A stretch of DNA of 64,000 bases from Arthrobacter sp. 18067 (GTDB lineage: Bacteria > Actinomycetota > Actinomycetes > Actinomycetales > Micrococcaceae). The notes beneath the pieces are model-generated. The model was given only the letters and a program-made list of their open reading frames with translations. It did not search any database and was not told the DNA's origin. Both the position numbers and the translations under genes were made by a program. The stretch covers positions 62,001-126,000 of the forward strand of contig NZ_CACSJJ010000006.1 of assembly GCF_902706295.1 (NCBI RefSeq). The letters are read 5' to 3'. This document shows positions 59,997 to 64,000 of the stretch, one piece after another. Numbering within the stretch: position 1 is the first letter of the stretch; each line of letters starts with the position of its first letter.

Positions 59997-60035
59997 AGTG
60001 AGATACGGTAGTGGTCAATTGACACGTATCTCACT
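59997..60035. promoter_or_regulatory. Long inverted repeat in the ilvB control region
   Basis: AGTGAGATACG (59997-60007) and CGTATCTCACT (60025-60035) form perfect 11-base arms. The 17-base centre contains the palindrome GTCAATTGAC (60014-60023) and TTGACA (60019-60024), a perfect -35 hexamer. No good -10 follows at normal spacing. It is probably an operator, or a leader hairpin if transcription starts upstream. Confidence 0.55.
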
Positions 60036-60054
60036 TTGAGGGAACACTGAACGC

Positions 60055-60108
60055 ATGATCACATTCGTTACCGTCGGCGTCGTCGTCCTTACCAAGCGCG
60101 TGGCTTAG
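60055..60108 (+). CDS. ilvB leader peptide
   Basis: A 17-codon open frame, [17 protein letters not shown], with six valines, one isoleucine and one leucine, including three Val codons in a row. GAGGGA lies about 11 bases upstream. It stands 28 bases before a terminator and overlaps the pairing segments of the attenuator. This is the expected arrangement of a branched-chain amino-acid leader peptide: slow translation at Val codons when Val-tRNA is scarce would change folding of the RNA. The ilvBNC operon of Corynebacterium glutamicum is known to be attenuated similarly. Confidence 0.85.
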   Translation: MITFVTVGVVVLTKRVA

Positions 60109-60173
60109 TCCGACCGGTAACGAACTGTCACGCGCAAACCCCTCGAAGAGCCGGAAGGCTGAGGGGTTTTTTT
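60064..60173 (+). promoter_or_regulatory. Transcription attenuator of ilvBNC
   Basis: Two alternative pairings are visible. Segment A (TTCGTTACCGTCGG, 60064-60077, inside the leader codons) pairs with C (60110-60124) with one bulged base. Segment B (GCGCGTGGC, 60096-60104) pairs with D (GTCACGCGC, 60127-60135) with one G-U. The A:C and B:D helices would cross each other, so they should compete. D directly abuts the terminator stem AAACCCCTC (60136-60144) / GAGGGGTTT (60161-60169), followed by seven T's to 60173. Confidence 0.8.
60136..60173 (+). terminator. Attenuator terminator of ilvBNC
   Basis: Stem AAACCCCTC with GAGGGGTTT, an inner AGCC/GGCT pairing, then a run of T's. Located 51 bases before the ilvB start, it must be read through for expression. 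Confidence 0.92.
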
Positions 60174-60223
60174 ATTCCCCTAAGCAAGACCCATCTATTG
60201 AAGATCCACTAAGGAAGAGTCCG

Positions 60224-62128
60224 ATGAGCAAAGGATCGCCGATCAGCCCCTCGCTGATGGCTGCAAAGTCCGCTGGAGCCCACAAAGCTCCGGAAAAGGT
60301 CGACCGTACGGCTGAGGCCGTCGTCGTCGACGCTGTTGCGCCTCTCTCTCCTGTACTTGGGCCGAACACCGTTGTACCCCCAACGGTGATGTCCGGCTCG
60401 CAAGCAATTGTCCGCTCGCTCGAAGAACTCGGCGTGGACGATATTTTCGGTTTGCCCGGTGGCGCGATCCTGCCCACCTACGACCCCTTGATGGCTTCCA
60501 GCATGAATCACATCCTGGTCCGTCACGAACAGGGAGCCGGCCACGCCGCGCAAGGCTACGCCATGGTCACTGGACGGGTTGGCGTTTGCATCGCTACCTC
60601 GGGACCCGGTGCCACCAACCTCGTTACCGCCATCATGGACGCCCACATGGACTCCGTGCCGATGGTGGCCATTACCGGCCAGGTCTCCAGCGGAGTCATC
60701 GGTACCGATGCCTTCCAGGAAGCGGACATCGTGGGAATCACGATGCCCATTACCAAGCACTCATTCCTCGTGACGGACCCCAACGACATTCCGCATGTCA
60801 TGGCAGAGGCTTTCCACCTTGCTTCCACGGGCCGTCCCGGTCCTGTGCTGGTGGACATTGCCAAGGACGCCCAGGTGGGCCAGATGACGTTCTCCTGGCC
60901 TCCGAAGGTTGACCTGCCTGGCTACCGTCCAGTGGTCCGTGGCCACAACAAGCAGGTCCGCGAAGCTGCCAAGCTGATCGCCGCAGCAAGCAAGCCGGTC
61001 CTGTACGTGGGCGGTGGCGTTGTCAAGGGCCACGCCTCGGCAGAGCTCATGGAACTCGCGCTGGCTACCGGCGCCCCCGTGGTCACCACGTTGATGGCGC
61101 GCGGTGCCTTCCCTGATTCGCATCCCCAGCATGTTGGCATGCCCGGCATGCACGGTTCAGTCTCCGCCGTTACTGCCCTCCAGCAGGCCGACCTCCTGAT
61201 CACCCTCGGCGCCCGGTTCGATGACCGCGTCACCGGCGTGCTGAAGACCTTCGCCCCGTTTGCCAAGGTCATCCACGCTGACATCGACCCCGCGGAAATC
61301 TCCAAGAACCGCACCGCCGACGTCCCGATCGTTGGCTCGGTCAAGGAGATCATTCCGGAGCTCACCGAAGCGGTGAAGACACAGTTTGAACTGAGCGGCA
61401 CCCCGGACCTGGATGCCTGGTGGGCTTTCCTTGGCAACCTGCGCGATACTTATCCGCTGGGCTGGACCGAGCCGGAAGATGGGCTCACCGCACCGCAGCG
61501 CGTGATCAAGCGCATCGGCGAGCTCACTGGTCCCGAAGGAATCTATGTTGCCGGCGTCGGCCAGCACCAGATGTGGGCCGCCCAGTTCATCAAGTACGAA
61601 CGGCCCCACGCCTGGCTGAACTCCGGTGGAGCAGGAACCATGGGATACTCGGTTCCGGCAGCCATGGGTGCCAAGGTTGGTGAGCCGGACCGCGTGGTCT
61701 GGGCCATCGACGGTGACGGCTGCTTCCAGATGACCAATCAGGAACTGGCTACTTGTGCCATCAACAACATCCCCATCAAGGTGGCCATCATCAACAACTC
61801 CTCGCTGGGCATGGTCCGCCAATGGCAGACGCTGTTCTACGAGGGCCGCTACTCCAACACGGACCTGAACACCGGCCACGACACCGTCCGGATCCCGGAC
61901 TTCGTGAAACTGGCCGATGCCTACGGTTGCGCCGCACTGCGTTGTGAGCGTGACGAAGACATCGACGCCACCATCCAGAAGGCACTCGAGATCAACGACC
62001 GCCCGGTGGTCATCGACTTCGTCGTCAGCCCCAACTCGATGGTGTGGCCGATGGTGCCTTCGGGCGTCAGCAATGACCAGATCCAGGTTGCCCGCAACAT
62101 GACCCCGGAATGGGAAGAGGAGGACTAG
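60224..62128 (+). CDS. ilvB: Acetolactate synthase large (catalytic) subunit
   Basis: A 634-residue thiamine diphosphate enzyme making acetolactate and acetohydroxybutyrate. It shows [56 protein letters not shown], and the TPP motif [20 protein letters not shown] with [11 protein letters not shown]. An N-terminal extension of about 55 residues precedes the enzyme domain. GGAAGAG lies before the ATG. First gene of ilvBNC; the leader attenuator lies upstream. ilvN begins two bases after the stop. Confidence 0.96.
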   Translation: MSKGSPISPSLMAAKSAGAHKAPEKVDRTAEAVVVDAVAPLSPVLGPNTVVPPTVMSGSQAIVRSLEELGVDDIFGLPGGAILPTYDPLMASSMNHILVRHEQGAGHAAQGYAMVTGRVGVCIATSGPGATNLVTAIMDAHMDSVPMVAITGQVSSGVIGTDAFQEADIVGITMPITKHSFLVTDPNDIPHVMAEAFHLASTGRPGPVLVDIAKDAQVGQMTFSWPPKVDLPGYRPVVRGHNKQVREAAKLIAAASKPVLYVGGGVVKGHASAELMELALATGAPVVTTLMARGAFPDSHPQHVGMPGMHGSVSAVTALQQADLLITLGARFDDRVTGVLKTFAPFAKVIHADIDPAEISKNRTADVPIVGSVKEIIPELTEAVKTQFELSGTPDLDAWWAFLGNLRDTYPLGWTEPEDGLTAPQRVIKRIGELTGPEGIYVAGVGQHQMWAAQFIKYERPHAWLNSGGAGTMGYSVPAAMGAKVGEPDRVVWAIDGDGCFQMTNQELATCAINNIPIKVAIINNSSLGMVRQWQTLFYEGRYSNTDLNTGHDTVRIPDFVKLADAYGCAALRCERDEDIDATIQKALEINDRPVVIDFVVSPNSMVWPMVPSGVSNDQIQVARNMTPEWEEED

Positions 62129-62130
62129 GC

Positions 62131-62643
62131 ATGACCCGCCACACACTGTCCGTTCTGGTAGAAGACAAGCCCGGCGTGCTGACCCGCGTGGCCAGCCTCT
62201 TCGCCCGGCGCGCATTCAACATCAATTCCCTGGCTGTGGGACCCACCGAGGTCCCCGGAATGTCCCGCATGACGGTTGTCGTCGACGCCGACGGCGACCT
62301 CATTGAGCAGGTCACCAAGCAGCTCAACAAGTTGGTCAACGTGATCAAGATTGTGGAGCTGACTTCTGAATCTTCCGTACAACGCGACCACATCCTGGTC
62401 AAGGTACGTGCGGATGCCGCGACACGCCTGCAGGTTACCCAAGCTGCAGACTTGTTCCGTGCCGCCGTCGTCGACGTGTCCACAGACTCGTTGGTGATCG
62501 AGGCAACCGGTACCCCCGAGAAGCTCGCTGCGCTGCTCTCAGTGCTCGAGCCGTTCGGCATCCGTGAAATCGTGCAGTCCGGCACCTTGGCCGTTGGACG
62601 GGGATCCCGCTCCATGAGTGACAGGGCGCTCCGCTCCGCGTGA
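62131..62643 (+). CDS. ilvN: Acetolactate synthase small (regulatory) subunit
   Basis: A 170-residue regulatory subunit with an N-terminal ACT domain (TLSVLVEDKPGVLTRVASLF, ARRAFNINSLAVGPTEVPGM) that binds valine and a second ACT-like domain (RDHILVKVRADAATRLQVTQ). It activates IlvB and confers feedback inhibition. The ATG at 62131 has GAGGAGG upstream; the longer frame from 62110 is inside ilvB. Translation is coupled to ilvB (two-base gap). Confidence 0.95.
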   Translation: MTRHTLSVLVEDKPGVLTRVASLFARRAFNINSLAVGPTEVPGMSRMTVVVDADGDLIEQVTKQLNKLVNVIKIVELTSESSVQRDHILVKVRADAATRLQVTQAADLFRAAVVDVSTDSLVIEATGTPEKLAALLSVLEPFGIREIVQSGTLAVGRGSRSMSDRALRSA

Positions 62644-62683
62644 GCAGTGCGTCCAGTACCGCAGCACCACAATCAATATCTAA

Positions 62684-63736
<1,053 letters not shown>

Positions 63737-63773
63737 TCCTTGGACGCATGAGCCCAGCGGCGCATGCCCTGCA

Positions 63774-63817
63774 CGACGCCCGTCCGGCCAACACAGCCGG
63801 GCGGGCGTCGCCGTTTT
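63774..63817 (+). terminator. Terminator of the ilvBNC operon
   Basis: CGACGCCCG (63774-63782) pairs with CGGGCGTCG (63802-63810), with CCGGC/GCCGG inside, then CCGTTTTA. The remaining 183 bases to the window end hold no gene; they are likely the upstream region of the next gene. Confidence 0.88.
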
Positions 63818-64000
63818 ACCCGTCGTTTCTCCACCGAATTGCTCAGCCACCCAGGCTGTGAACTTCTTCACAACAGCTACCGGTCCGGCCGTAACATCCC
63901 TCGCCGGCACCGGAATCCCCGCCCGGATTCGATATTCTGGGCTGGTCCCGGCGCCGTGCCCCGGGCCACGCATCCGCTCCTTGTCCAGTTCTGTCCCAAA
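63818..64000. other. Non-coding end of window
   Basis: No coding frame, tRNA or strong hairpin is visible. It starts after the ilvBNC terminator and reaches the window edge; a promoter for a gene beyond the edge may lie here but cannot be assigned. Confidence 0.5.

Overview
The window is G+C-rich chromosomal DNA from a high-GC Gram-positive bacterium. Gene content, codon bias (strong G/C at third positions), frequent GTG starts and stop-start overlaps, and the exact set of families (an NrtR-nadABC operon, sunset-domain protein, Mqo, SbcCD) point to Micrococcaceae, most likely Arthrobacter or Paenarthrobacter. That assignment is an inference from gene content; no database was consulted. The window looks like ordinary core chromosome interleaved with catabolic and transport cassettes. 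I see no rRNA, CRISPR array, insertion sequence, integrase or prophage genes.

Layout. 1-2174: a YtrA-type GntR regulator with an ABC ATPase and permease, a clear operator and a terminator. 2194-6824: housekeeping and hypothetical genes (DnaQ-like exonuclease fused to BRCT, DUF4395, ADP-ribosylglycohydrolase, two DUF202 proteins, an aquaporin-like channel). 6896-11103: sbcDC, DNA end-processing nuclease. 11190-13156: MFS exporter and TetR regulator. 13386-20156: a six-gene catabolic operon (amidohydrolase, NMT1-type ABC importer, sulfatase), followed by an AraC regulator. 21405-26077: two transporters around a MoaF-like protein and an IclR regulator. 26150-28203: phosphoribosyltransferase, MarR-like regulator, alpha/beta hydrolase. 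28208-32826: a 2-oxoacid dehydrogenase cluster (E1alpha, E1beta, stand-alone lipoyl domain) with an amino-acid permease and an Lrp/AsnC regulator. 32948-38812: NAD biosynthesis operon nrtR-nadA-nadB-nadC-cysteine desulfurase. 38813-46192: small membrane proteins, a hydrolase, transporters, a transglutaminase and a MarR/luciferase-like pair. 46342-52877: RND exporter, malate:quinone oxidoreductase, peptide-type solute-binding lipoprotein. 53059-54742: one tRNA-Leu and two identical tRNA-Lys genes with bcp and a MarR gene. 54860-58111: PQQ-type sugar dehydrogenase lipoprotein, sunset-domain protein, LysR regulator. 58208-63736: branched-chain amino-acid genes ilvD and ilvBNC.

Genes that work together. 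NrtR is predicted to sense NAD metabolites and control nadABC; the cysteine desulfurase can supply sulfur for the NadA Fe-S cluster. IlvB/IlvN, IlvC and IlvD form three consecutive steps of Val/Ile/Leu synthesis, and ilvBNC is preceded by a 17-residue leader peptide rich in Val with competing hairpins and a terminator, i.e. a transcription attenuator. The amidohydrolase-ABC-sulfatase operon should import and desulfate an unidentified compound. The E1alpha-E1beta-lipoyl-hydrolase string lacks any E2 catalytic core and is the most unusual gene arrangement here.

The least-described signals are the ilv attenuator, the split dehydrogenase cluster, a 16-bp tandem repeat in the trailer of tRNA-Leu, a perfect palindrome covering the start codon at 26905, and several operator-like dyads. 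No wholly new defence or mobile system was recognised.
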